64,000 bases of DNA from Lentzea californiensis (lineage in GTDB: Bacteria > Actinomycetota > Actinomycetes > Mycobacteriales > Pseudonocardiaceae). The notes under the pieces were generated by a model. It was not told the DNA's origin, searched no databases, and worked only from the letters and a program-made list of their open reading frames with translations. Positions 25,214-32,826 of the stretch are shown one piece after another. The stretch covers positions 1,550,001 through 1,614,000 of the forward strand of contig NZ_JANBBE010000001.1 of NCBI RefSeq assembly GCF_024648825.1, read 5' to 3'. The position numbers were made by a program, and so were the translations under genes. Numbering within the stretch: position 1 is the first letter of the stretch; each line of letters starts with the position of its first letter.

Positions 25214-25612
25214 TCATGACGGTCGGGCGGTCGCCTCACCAGGGGCTGAACGGCCGGTGACCGCGCCTGCCAGCGCGAACGCCACGACCGGCACGGCGGA
25301 CACGACGAGTTGCATGTTCGCGACGTCGACCACGGCGCCCGCCACCCACAGGACCGGCCAGAAGGCGCATCCGAGCCCGGACGCGGACCAAGCGCGAGGA
25401 AGTGCGAACAACGCGAGCACCGCCGCCAGGACCAGCCCCGCCACGACGGCCCAGCACACGGGCAGGAAGAACGTCGCGACGCTGTACCACTCGTCGCAGA
25501 TCCGGCCGCCCAGTTCGGGGCACTCCACAGGGATCACCCACGACCAGCCCAGGTAACCCGCGATACCGGCGACCGCGCCGGCGAAGGCACCGATCAGCGC
25601 CCGCGTCAGCAA
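25214..25612 (-). CDS. Small four-helix membrane protein with CX7C loop
   Basis: A 132-residue protein with four hydrophobic segments. The outward loop carries ECPELGGRIC. No ATG or GTG opens this frame at the right place. The likely start is TTG at 25612, which overlaps the stop of the preceding gene by 7 bases and gives the N-terminus LLTRALIGAFAG, parallel to LSRTVLGAVIG of that gene. The start is therefore less certain than the frame. Member of the array downstream of sepH; function unknown. Confidence 0.58.
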   Translation of the reverse strand: MLTRALIGAFAGAVAGIAGYLGWSWVIPVECPELGGRICDEWYSVATFFLPVCWAVVAGLVLAAVLALFALPRAWSASGLGCAFWPVLWVAGAVVDVANMQLVVSAVPVVAFALAGAVTGRSAPGEATARPS

Positions 25613-26013
25613 CGCTGCGCCCGCCCCACCGCCAGCGCGGCGACCGCGTAGGCGGCGCACGCCGCGACCACCGCCGCCGTCGTGATGACGGGACCGCGTT
25701 CCGCCTGGTACAGGTCGGCGTGTTCGTAGATCACGTAGAGGGTCGCCGCGACCAGCGCGACCCACAGCACGGCGGCGGCCCCCGCCGCCCACCACCCGCG
25801 TCGCTGCCGCAGGAGGCGGAAGCCGGCCACGACGAGCATCCCGGCCGCAGCCACCCAGAACAGGAACTGGAGCGGGATCAGCAGCGGGAGGTGACCGCAC
25901 AGGGGGCGGCCCGAGCCAAAGGTGCAGTACCGGCCCGTCAGGGTCATGGTCGACAGGAACCCGAAGCCCGCCACCGCTCCGATGACGGCCCCGAGAACAG
26001 TGCGCGACAACAT
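25606..26013 (-). CDS. Small four-helix membrane protein with CX8C loop
   Basis: A 135-residue protein with four hydrophobic segments. The first outward loop contains YCTFGSGRPLC, and a basic RLLRQRRGWW loop separates helices 2 and 3, giving the same predicted topology as the neighbours. ATG start 42 bases after the preceding gene. Its 3' end overlaps the next gene by 7 bases. Function unknown. Confidence 0.63.
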   Translation of the reverse strand: MLSRTVLGAVIGAVAGFGFLSTMTLTGRYCTFGSGRPLCGHLPLLIPLQFLFWVAAAGMLVVAGFRLLRQRRGWWAAGAAAVLWVALVAATLYVIYEHADLYQAERGPVITTAAVVAACAAYAVAALAVGRAQRC

Positions 26014-26055
26014 GCGTCAAGAGCTACCCGATCAAGGCCGCGACCGGCCTGATCT

Positions 26056-26421
26056 TCACGAACTTTCCACAGCACCTTCACGACGCGCACCCGTGAGCAC
26101 GGCGATCAACGCGTACAGCGCGGCGAACACCGCGAAGGCCAGAAAAGTCATGCCCAGCAACAACACCATCGCCACCACGGCCATGAGGGTCGCGGGCACG
26201 GCGACCAGCCATGCCCGCGACACGCTCAGCGCACGCAGTGCGAAACCACCCACGACCGCTCCGAGCACCGCGAACACCGGTGCGGCGATCACGAACGCCT
26301 GGAGGCAGCCCCAGTCGTCCTTCGAGCAGACAGCACCCGAAGCGAGGAGCTCGAACATTCCCCACCAGGCCAGCCCGAGGAGTGCACCCACTCCGGCAGC
26401 CAGCGCGACACGACGTCCCAT
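26056..26421 (-). CDS. Small four-helix membrane protein with CX6C loop, first of array
   Basis: A 121-residue protein with four hydrophobic segments and an outward loop VCSKDDWGC. It is the first of six small membrane protein genes that follow sepH on the same strand. Its ATG lies 16 bases after the sepH stop, so read-through from sepH is likely. No known domain; function unknown. Confidence 0.63.
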   Translation of the reverse strand: MGRRVALAAGVGALLGLAWWGMFELLASGAVCSKDDWGCLQAFVIAAPVFAVLGAVVGGFALRALSVSRAWLVAVPATLMAVVAMVLLLGMTFLAFAVFAALYALIAVLTGARREGAVESS

Positions 26422-26437
26422 GACGGCAGCGTCTCAC

Positions 26438-27370
26438 TCAGCGGTTCGACCGCACGCCCAGTAAAACGTCCTCCCACGAAGGAACGATGGGGTGGTTCTT
26501 CTTCCCCCTCTTCGGGGGAGGGTCCTTGCGGACCGGCTTCTCGGCCACGGGTTCCTGCTCCTTCACCGGCGGTGCGGGAGCAGGGGCGGGCTCCGGCTCG
26601 GGGAGCTTCTCCTGAGCCGGCTCGGCCACGGCCGGAGCCGCAACCGGAGCCGCCACGGGGGCAGTCGCCTGAGCCGGGACCTGCAGTTCTTCGTCGTCGA
26701 GCAGGATCGGCGGGATGACCGGAGTCGCCTCCAGTGCCTGCCGCGCGAGCTGCGTCACCGGGCGCACCGTGCGCAGCGTCCGGTTCGGGTTCGGGTCCAT
26801 CAGGTCGACGGCGACGTCGTCGAGCGCCGTGACCGTGCCGCCCTGCGCACCGGGGTGGAACGCCCAGTGCGCGCGGTTGTCCGAGCGCCCGGTCTTCCAG
26901 TGCAGCTGCACGATCCAGCGACCGTCGTCGCCCTTCCACGAGTCCCAGCTGGTGTCGGACAGGTCGTGGCCGCGCTGGCCGAACGAGTGCGCGACGACCT
27001 CGCCGAGCGTCTGCACGTCCGGGCCGTCCTCGCGGACCGGGTGCGCGCGCTGGGCCATGTCGGCCGTGCGCGAACGCTCCAGCAGAACGGGGTAGGCGAA
27101 GCGCTCGATGCGGTTGGCCGGCATGCCGGAGGCGGCAGCGACCTGGTCGATCGACTCGCCGGAACGGATGCGGGCCTGGATCTCCCGGGGCCGCATCTGG
27201 GCCTCGCCGGACTCGATCTGCATCTGGCCGAGGCGCGCCAGATCACCGCGCAGGGCCGCCCGAAGACGCTCGTCCGCGGGGAGCGTGAAGCGCTCGCCGC
27301 GGTGTTCGGGGTCCTCGAGGATGACGGACTTGCCGTCCTCGTCGAGCCCGATGACTCGCAGCGCTCGCAT
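26438..27370 (-). CDS. sepH: Septation protein SepH
   Basis: An actinobacterial cell-division protein of 310 residues that binds FtsZ and promotes its assembly (family knowledge). The N-terminal DUF3071 domain begins MRALRVIGLDEDG and contains a helix-turn-helix-like segment (IQARIRSGESIDQVAAASGMP, about residues 64-84) needed for FtsZ contact. The C-terminal third is a Pro/Ala/Glu-rich linker ending in a short conserved tail with PSWEDVLLG. The ATG has a GGAGG ribosome site. Gene order with DUF2537 and serC is conserved in actinobacteria, but a six-gene membrane-protein array follows it here. Confidence 0.9.
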   Translation of the reverse strand: MRALRVIGLDEDGKSVILEDPEHRGERFTLPADERLRAALRGDLARLGQMQIESGEAQMRPREIQARIRSGESIDQVAAASGMPANRIERFAYPVLLERSRTADMAQRAHPVREDGPDVQTLGEVVAHSFGQRGHDLSDTSWDSWKGDDGRWIVQLHWKTGRSDNRAHWAFHPGAQGGTVTALDDVAVDLMDPNPNRTLRTVRPVTQLARQALEATPVIPPILLDDEELQVPAQATAPVAAPVAAPAVAEPAQEKLPEPEPAPAPAPPVKEQEPVAEKPVRKDPPPKRGKKNHPIVPSWEDVLLGVRSNR

Positions 27371-27471
27371 CGTGGCCTCCCTGAATTCGCACCTCGCCAG
27401 CAGACAACGTTAGGACAACGAGCCCCCGATGAGTGGGAGACTCGCCGATATCTATACGTGATCTTGCCAGT

Positions 27472-28614
27472 TCACGAGGGTTGCCGCACTCCCGTTTCCG
27501 GAAGGTTCACCTGGACCACGAGACCTCCTCCCCCGTTCGGACGAGCCTTCGCCGCGCCCTGGTGCGCCCTCGCCACGGACTGCACGATCGACAGTCCGAG
27601 GCCGGACCCGGCGGTCCCGGTGCGGTCCCGGAGCCGGCGGAACGGCTCGAACAATCCGGGTACTGCCTGGGCAGGCACGGTGGGACCGGTGTTGGTGACG
27701 ACCAGTTCTCGATCAAGCTCCACCGACACGGAACCGCCCGGCTCGTTGTAGAGGACGGCGTTGCGCAACAGGTTGCCGACGAGCTGCGCAAGTAGGACCG
27801 GGTCACCGTCGACCAGATACCTGCGAGTCCGAACCGCAAACGTGACCTTTTTCTCCGAAGCCAAAGCCGCGCAGGACTCGATTTCGTCGTCGATCACCTC
27901 GTCCAGCCACACCAGCTCACGCGTGGCGAGGCCGCGGTCACTGCGAGCGAGCAGCAACAGCCCGTCGATGAGCTTCTCGCTCCGCTCGTTGGTGTCGAGC
28001 AGGTGCGTGCCGAGACGGCGCATGTCGTCGTTCGCGTCCGGTGCGGCCAGCGCCACCTCGATCAACGTCCGCTGCACGGCCAGCGGCGTGCGCAGCTCGT
28101 GCGAGGCGTTCGCGACGAACCGCTTCTGGCTGTCGAACGACGACGCGAGCCGGTCGAGCATCCCGTCGAAGGTGTCCGCGAGCTCCTTCAGCTCGTCCGG
28201 CGGCCCGTCCAGCTCTATGCGCTGGTCCAGCCGCTCGGCCTCCAGCCGGTGCGCTGTCGACGTGATCGAGTGCAACGGCGCCAGCACCCGTCCGGCCACG
28301 ACCCAGCCGAGCCACACGGCGATCACCGCGGCCACCAGCAACGCGATGATCGACTGCCACAGGACCGTCTCCATCGTGTTCGCCTTGACCTGGTCGGCGG
28401 TGAACACGAGGGTGTCGGCGGGAAGCTGGGCCGCTTCGAGCGCCGGGTAGCGCCCGTACACCTCCATCGTCTCCGCGGGGATCGCCCGCGCCGCCACCCC
28501 GCCTTCCAGCGGCGTCCAGTCGGCGAGGAGCCAGTAGTTGAGCCCGACCAGCGCGATGCCCGCGATCAGGAACACCCCGGCGTACCAGGCCGTCAGCCTG
28601 GTCCGCAGCGTCAT
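27472..28614 (-). CDS. Sensor histidine kinase
   Basis: A membrane sensor kinase of 380 residues. Helix 1 is at about 11-31 and helix 2 at about 87-108, flanking an extracytoplasmic sensor loop of about 55 residues. A HAMP region follows, then the phosphoacceptor block with His172 in ASHELRTPLAV, an N-box NLLRNAVLYN and G2 box GSGLGLS. The G1 box reads VTNTG, with Asn in place of the usual Asp, as in several actinobacterial kinases. It overlaps its response regulator by 4 bases. The divergent lipoprotein/MacAB-like operon is the probable target. Confidence 0.88.
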   Translation of the reverse strand: MTLRTRLTAWYAGVFLIAGIALVGLNYWLLADWTPLEGGVAARAIPAETMEVYGRYPALEAAQLPADTLVFTADQVKANTMETVLWQSIIALLVAAVIAVWLGWVVAGRVLAPLHSITSTAHRLEAERLDQRIELDGPPDELKELADTFDGMLDRLASSFDSQKRFVANASHELRTPLAVQRTLIEVALAAPDANDDMRRLGTHLLDTNERSEKLIDGLLLLARSDRGLATRELVWLDEVIDDEIESCAALASEKKVTFAVRTRRYLVDGDPVLLAQLVGNLLRNAVLYNEPGGSVSVELDRELVVTNTGPTVPAQAVPGLFEPFRRLRDRTGTAGSGLGLSIVQSVARAHQGAAKARPNGGGGLVVQVNLPETGVRQPS

Positions 28615-29270
28615 GAGCCGAACCGGTAACCGGCGCCGGGCACGGTCTGGATGACCTGCGGCGCGCCCAGCTTGCGGCGCAGCGTCATCACCGCCACCCG
28701 CACGGCGTTGGTGAACGGGTCCGCGTGCTCGTCCCAGGCCTTCTCCAGCAGCTCCTCGGGACTCACCACGTTGCCCTCCGCCCGCATCAGCACCTCCAGC
28801 ACGGCGAACTCCTTCGGCGAGAGAGGCAGGAACGTCCCGTCACGCATCGCCTGGTGGCGCGGCAGGTCCAGCGTCACGCCCGCCCGCACCAGCACCGGCG
28901 GCAAGGCCGGACGGGCCCGGCGGCCCAGCGCCTGCACGCGGGCCACGAGCTCGGCGAACGCGAACGGCTTGGTCAGGTAGTCGTCGGCGCCGAGCCCGAG
29001 TCCGGCCACCCGGTCGTCCACTTCGGCCGCCGCCGTCAGCATCAGCACCCGCGCCTCACCCCCGGTCGCGTGCACCGCCTTGCACACCTCGTCACCGTGC
29101 ACGAGAGGCAGATCGCGGTCGAGCACCACGACGTCGTACGCATGCACCCCCACCCGTTCCAACGCCGCTTCGCCGTCGTAACAGACGTCGACCGCCATCG
29201 AGAACCTGCGCAACCCCTCGGCGATCGTGTCCGCGAGCAGCTGTTCGTCCTCGACCACCAGCACACGCAT
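28611..29270 (-). CDS. OmpR-family response regulator
   Basis: A 219-residue regulator. The receiver domain has the acidic pair ED, phosphoacceptor Asp51 (VVLDRDLP), Thr in MLTAA and Lys in LTKPF. A winged-helix DNA-binding domain follows (VSPEELLEKAWDEHADPFTNAV). I place the start at ATG 29270; upstream codons do not fit the family. It is the first gene of the pair and is divergent from the exporter operon across an 88-base gap holding possible binding sites. Confidence 0.9.
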   Translation of the reverse strand: MRVLVVEDEQLLADTIAEGLRRFSMAVDVCYDGEAALERVGVHAYDVVVLDRDLPLVHGDEVCKAVHATGGEARVLMLTAAAEVDDRVAGLGLGADDYLTKPFAFAELVARVQALGRRARPALPPVLVRAGVTLDLPRHQAMRDGTFLPLSPKEFAVLEVLMRAEGNVVSPEELLEKAWDEHADPFTNAVRVAVMTLRRKLGAPQVIQTVPGAGYRFGS

Positions 29271-29290
29271 GACGCTATTTTCCGCGCAAC

Positions 29291-29312
29291 GGGCATAAGC
29301 GCCGGATAAGGC
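29291..29312 (+). promoter_or_regulatory. Possible response-regulator direct repeats
   Basis: Two copies of a motif close to ATAAGgGCC (ATAAGCGCC and ATAAGGCC) lie 11 bases apart, the spacing typical of OmpR/PhoB-type sites. They sit between the response regulator start and the divergent lipoprotein gene. A partly inverted copy, GCTTAACGCC, follows. Assignment to this regulator is inference from position. Confidence 0.35.
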
Positions 29313-29358
29313 CTTTCGCTTAACGCCGCCGAATGACGCCCTCCGTAGACCTGTCCCC

Positions 29359-29853
29359 ATGAAATCCACCATCGCAGTGTTGCTGGGCCTGCTCCTGGCG
29401 CTCACCGCCTGCGGGTCGAAAGAGCAGCCTGCCGCTCAGAAGGACGAGAAGGGCGACATGGTCAAGTTCGCCCAGTGCATGCGGGAGAACGGCGTCGACA
29501 TGCCGGACCCGAAGACCAGCGAGGACGGTGGCGGCGTGATGATCGAGGCGATGCCCGGTGGCGACGCCTCGTCCATCGACGAGGACAAGATGAAGACCGC
29601 CCACGAGGCCTGCAAGGAGCACCTGCCCAACGGCGGCGAGATGAAGCCACCGTCGCCGGAGCAGCAGGACAAGATGCGCCAGCAGGCGAAGTGCATGCGC
29701 GACAAGGGACACGACTGGCCCGACCCGTCGTTCGAGGGTGGCGGCACGGCCGAGGCCAGGGAGCTCCCGAACTTCGACGACGACAAGGTCAAGCAGGACA
29801 TGAAGGACTGCGGCCTCGGTGAAGGCATGGTCGCTGCGAGGCCCGTCGGATGA
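29359..29853 (+). CDS. Lipoprotein of two-component/MacAB-like export operon
   Basis: A 164-residue lipoprotein with a signal peptide ending in LTAC (Cys18). The mature part is hydrophilic and has two similar units, QCMRENGVDMPDP and KCMRDKGHDWPDP, each with a Cys-Met-Arg core, so it looks like an internal duplication. The family recurs beside actinobacterial MacA-like proteins. Its stop overlaps the start of the next gene (ATGA). A sensing or substrate-capturing role on the outer membrane face is inferred from the operon. Confidence 0.72.
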   Translation: MKSTIAVLLGLLLALTACGSKEQPAAQKDEKGDMVKFAQCMRENGVDMPDPKTSEDGGGVMIEAMPGGDASSIDEDKMKTAHEACKEHLPNGGEMKPPSPEQQDKMRQQAKCMRDKGHDWPDPSFEGGGTAEARELPNFDDDKVKQDMKDCGLGEGMVAARPVG

Positions 29854-30902
29854 AGCGCCAGGTGAACAGGAAGCTCCTCATCGCCGTGCTCGTCGCCGCG
29901 GTGGTGCTCGGCACGGGCGGGGTCGTGGTGCTCACGAGGATCGCGTCCAACCAGGCCAACGCCGCGCCGCTGCAGAACGACCCGTCGAAGACCACGCAGG
30001 TCAAGAAGACGAACCTGGCCGACCAGCAGTCGGTGACCGGCCAGCTCGGCTTCGGCGCGGAACGAGCCCTGTCCAGCCGGAAAGGCGGCACCGTCACCGG
30101 GCTGCCGGACCAGGGCGCCGTCATCGACCAGGGCAAACCGGTGTTCTGGTCGGACGCCGAACCGGTGCCGCTGTTCTACGGCACGATGCCGCTCTACCGC
30201 GATCTCGAAGCGGGCATGCCGAACGGACCCGACGTCAAGGTGGTGGAGGAGAACCTCGCCGCACTCGGGTACAAGGACTTCGGCGCCCCCGACGAGAAGT
30301 TCACCTCGTACACGGCCTCCGCGCTGAAGAAGTGGCAGAAGGCCAACGGCCTGGAGCAGAACGGAAAACTCGGCTCCGGTGACGTGGTCGTCCAGCCAGG
30401 GGCGATCCGCGTCTCGTCCCTGTCAGCCCAGCTCGGCGCACCCGCCGGCGGCGACGTCATGAAGGTCACCGGCACCGAACGCGCGGTGACCGTCGAGTTG
30501 GAACAGTCCAAGCAGCGCCTCGCCAAGCAGGGCGAGAAGGTCGAGCTGTCGATCACCGGCGGCAAGCCGACGACCGGCACCATCACCGGCGTCACCCGCA
30601 ACCCCGGCGACCCGAACCAGGGCCAGAAGCCGAAGCTCGTCCTCACGATCTCCGTCGACGACCCCAAGGCCGCCGAGGGCATCGAGAGCGGCAACGTCAC
30701 CGCGTTGTTCACGGTGTCGAAGAAGCAGAACGTGCTCGCGGTCCCGATCGGCGCACTCCTCGCGCTCAACGAGGGCGGCTACGGCGTGGTCACCGACGAC
30801 GGCAGGACCATCCCGGTCACCGTCGGCATCTTCGCCAAGGGCGAGGTCGAGGTGCAGGGCGAGGGCCTGCGCGAGGGCATGAAGGTGGTGACCACCGAGT
30901 GA
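29850..30902 (+). CDS. Periplasmic-adaptor-like (MacA/HlyD) protein with peptidoglycan-binding domain
   Basis: A 350-residue protein with one N-terminal membrane helix (about 7-29). A short barrel-like strand region and a peptidoglycan-binding module follow (about 128-180: [22 protein letters not shown]). The C-terminal beta-rich part resembles membrane-fusion proteins. It should sit outside the membrane, linking an ABC exporter to the wall. It is coupled to the lipoprotein gene by ATGA and to the ATPase gene by GTGA. Confidence 0.82.
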   Translation: MKRQVNRKLLIAVLVAAVVLGTGGVVVLTRIASNQANAAPLQNDPSKTTQVKKTNLADQQSVTGQLGFGAERALSSRKGGTVTGLPDQGAVIDQGKPVFWSDAEPVPLFYGTMPLYRDLEAGMPNGPDVKVVEENLAALGYKDFGAPDEKFTSYTASALKKWQKANGLEQNGKLGSGDVVVQPGAIRVSSLSAQLGAPAGGDVMKVTGTERAVTVELEQSKQRLAKQGEKVELSITGGKPTTGTITGVTRNPGDPNQGQKPKLVLTISVDDPKAAEGIESGNVTALFTVSKKQNVLAVPIGALLALNEGGYGVVTDDGRTIPVTVGIFAKGEVEVQGEGLREGMKVVTTE

Positions 30903-31549
30903 TCACCGTCGACCACGCGAGCCGGACGTATCCCGGTGGTGTGCAGGCGTTGCGCGACGTCTCCCTGACCGTCGGGGGCGGGGAGATGCTCGCGATCGTG
31001 GGACCGTCCGGCTCGGGGAAGTCGACGCTGCTGCACCTGATGGGCACGCTCGACAAGCCGACGACGGGCAAGGTGGAGATCGACGGAAACGACATCTCCA
31101 CCCTGTCGGACAACGCCTTGTCGGCGCTGCGGGCGCGCACCATCGGGTTCGTGTTCCAGCAGTTCTTCCTCACCGACGGGCTGTCCGCGATCGAGAACGT
31201 GGCATCTGGCCTCGTCTACGCCGGTGTGCCGCGCTCGAAGAGACGGTCCATGGCCATGTCCGCCTTGGACAGGGTCGGATTGATCCACCGTGCGCTGCAC
31301 AAGCCGCACGAGCTGTCCGGCGGTGAACGTCAGCGGGTCGCGATCGCGCGGGCCGTGGTGAACACGCCGGGGATCCTGCTGGCCGACGAGCCGACCGGGA
31401 ACCTGGACACGAAGAACGGCGCGGGCGTGCTGGAGTTGCTGGAGAGCCTCAACTCCGACGGCACGACGATCGTGATGATCACGCACGACCGGGACATCGC
31501 GGCGTGGGCGCCGCGCCGCGTCGAGGTCCGCGACGGAGTGATCGTTTGA
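30899..31549 (+). CDS. MacB-like ABC exporter ATPase
   Basis: A 216-residue ATPase of the MacB/LolD branch. Walker A is GPSGSGKST, signature [12 protein letters not shown], Walker [12 protein letters not shown], and the H-loop Met-Ile-Thr-His. Its permease partner lies 1.3 kb downstream, beyond an inserted TnpB element. The protein ends abruptly after VEVRDGVIV. The TGA stop lies in the sequence TTTGAC, where the element boundary is likely, so the stop and last residue may be supplied by the insertion. A GTGATCG at 31538-31544 recurs at the permease start. Confidence 0.87.
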   Translation: MITVDHASRTYPGGVQALRDVSLTVGGGEMLAIVGPSGSGKSTLLHLMGTLDKPTTGKVEIDGNDISTLSDNALSALRARTIGFVFQQFFLTDGLSAIENVASGLVYAGVPRSKRRSMAMSALDRVGLIHRALHKPHELSGGERQRVAIARAVVNTPGILLADEPTGNLDTKNGAGVLELLESLNSDGTTIVMITHDRDIAAWAPRRVEVRDGVIV

Positions 31550-32810
31550 CTTCGCTCACGAACCGAAACTTCGGGCGCGCGCTTCCTGTTTCATCACCGA
31601 TCGCGGAAAGGGTGACCCTTGCCGTCTGACATCAGCTCCGCAGGCATCGCCCGAGGCGTCTCGGGCTACGACTCGACCAGCCGCAAGGATGTTCTTCGCC
31701 GCGTTGAAGTCCCGGTCGTGCCGGGTGCGGCAGCTCGGACACGTCCAGTGCCGGGCGGAAAGCTTCACCTCGGCGAGCAGGTACCCGCAGTTCGAGCAGG
31801 TCTTGCTGGAGGGGTACCAGCGGTCGACCGCGACCAGCGAACGACCGGCTCGTTCGCACTCGTACTCCAGCTGCCGCCGGAACTCGCCCCAACCGGCATC
31901 GGAGATGGCACGGGAGAGCCGACGGTTGCGGACCATGCCAGAGACGTTGAGGTCTTCGATCGCGATCAGGTCTGCCGACCGCACCAACGCGGTGCTGGTG
32001 CGATGCAGGAAGTCCTGCCGCGCGTTGCGTACCTTGCGATGAGTACGAGCGACCTTGGCCTTGGCTTTGTGCCGGTTGTTGCTGCCGCGTTGACACCGAG
32101 CAAGTCTGCGCTGGTAGCGGGCAAGACTTCTGGCTTTGCGGGCCGAGTTTCGCGGATTGGCGATCTGGATGCCGTCACTGGTCGTCAGGAAGGTCGCCAG
32201 TCCGAGGTCGAGCCCGATCGCGCGGTTCGTGGGTGGAGGGACAGCAGGCTTGGGAGCGTCCACGGCGAAGCTCACGTACCAGCGGCCATCAGGCTCGCGG
32301 GACACCATCACCATCGTTGGATTCAGTTCGGTGACGTCGATGTGGTCGAAGGACCAGATGAACCGCAGTGGCGCGCTCGTCTTGGCCAGGATGAGCGAAC
32401 CGTCGCGCATCCGGAACGCCGATCGGGTGTAATGCGCGCTCTGACGGGCCGTCCGCGATTTGAACCTCGGATAGCGAGTACGTCCGGAGAAAAAGTTCTG
32501 GAACGCCGCCTGTTGGTGCCGCAACGTTTGCTGCAACGGCACACAAGACACCTCCGACAGGAACGTGAGTTCCTCACCCCGCCTCCACGTGGTCAGCGTG
32601 GCGCTTGTCTCTCTGTACGACGTGGGTGCGTTTTCGGTGCGATAGCGGCGAGTCCGTTCGCCCAATGCCTTGTTCCACACCAGACGCACGCACCCGAGGG
32701 TGCGCGACAGCACCGCAGCTTGTTCAGGGGTCGGGTAGGCCCGGCGTTTGTACGCCGTTCGCACGAAGAACAACCAACCGGGAACGCCATGACTGGTTGG
32801 ACGCGGGCTT
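31546..32810 (-). mobile_element. IS200/IS605-group TnpB-only element (IS1341-like)
   Basis: A tnpB gene without tnpA separates the two genes of a MacB-like exporter. The outer limits are not certain. The left (tnpB 3') end is near 31538-31549, where the minus strand reads TCAA just after tnpB, resembling right-end cleavage sites of some IS605 elements. The right end lies between the tnpB start (32764) and the permease ribosome site (about 32815). Small hairpins CCGAA/TTCGG (31563-31574) and AAGGG/CCCTT (31608-31620) at the tnpB 3' end fit a guide-RNA scaffold. No target duplication is expected for this group. Confidence 0.7.
31556..32764 (-). CDS. tnpB: RNA-guided endonuclease TnpB
   Basis: A 402-residue TnpB of the IS605 group. 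The N-terminus (VRTAYKRRAYPTPEQ) and the following TLGCVRLVWNKAL are typical. RuvC-like catalytic positions appear intact: Asp in GLDLGLATF, Glu in IAIEDLNVSG, Asp in HDRDFNAAKN. A four-Cys zinc finger (CSNCGY and CPSCRTRH) lies between the last two. TnpB proteins are RNA-guided DNA nucleases that favour retention of the element. The start GTG 32764 is the family-like one; a longer in-frame extension exists. It runs against the host operon. Confidence 0.87.
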   Translation of the reverse strand: MRTAYKRRAYPTPEQAAVLSRTLGCVRLVWNKALGERTRRYRTENAPTSYRETSATLTTWRRGEELTFLSEVSCVPLQQTLRHQQAAFQNFFSGRTRYPRFKSRTARQSAHYTRSAFRMRDGSLILAKTSAPLRFIWSFDHIDVTELNPTMVMVSREPDGRWYVSFAVDAPKPAVPPPTNRAIGLDLGLATFLTTSDGIQIANPRNSARKARSLARYQRRLARCQRGSNNRHKAKAKVARTHRKVRNARQDFLHRTSTALVRSADLIAIEDLNVSGMVRNRRLSRAISDAGWGEFRRQLEYECERAGRSLVAVDRWYPSSKTCSNCGYLLAEVKLSARHWTCPSCRTRHDRDFNAAKNILAAGRVVARDASGDACGADVRRQGSPFPRSVMKQEARARSFGS

Positions 32811-32826
32811 TCGGTGGGAGGGCATT

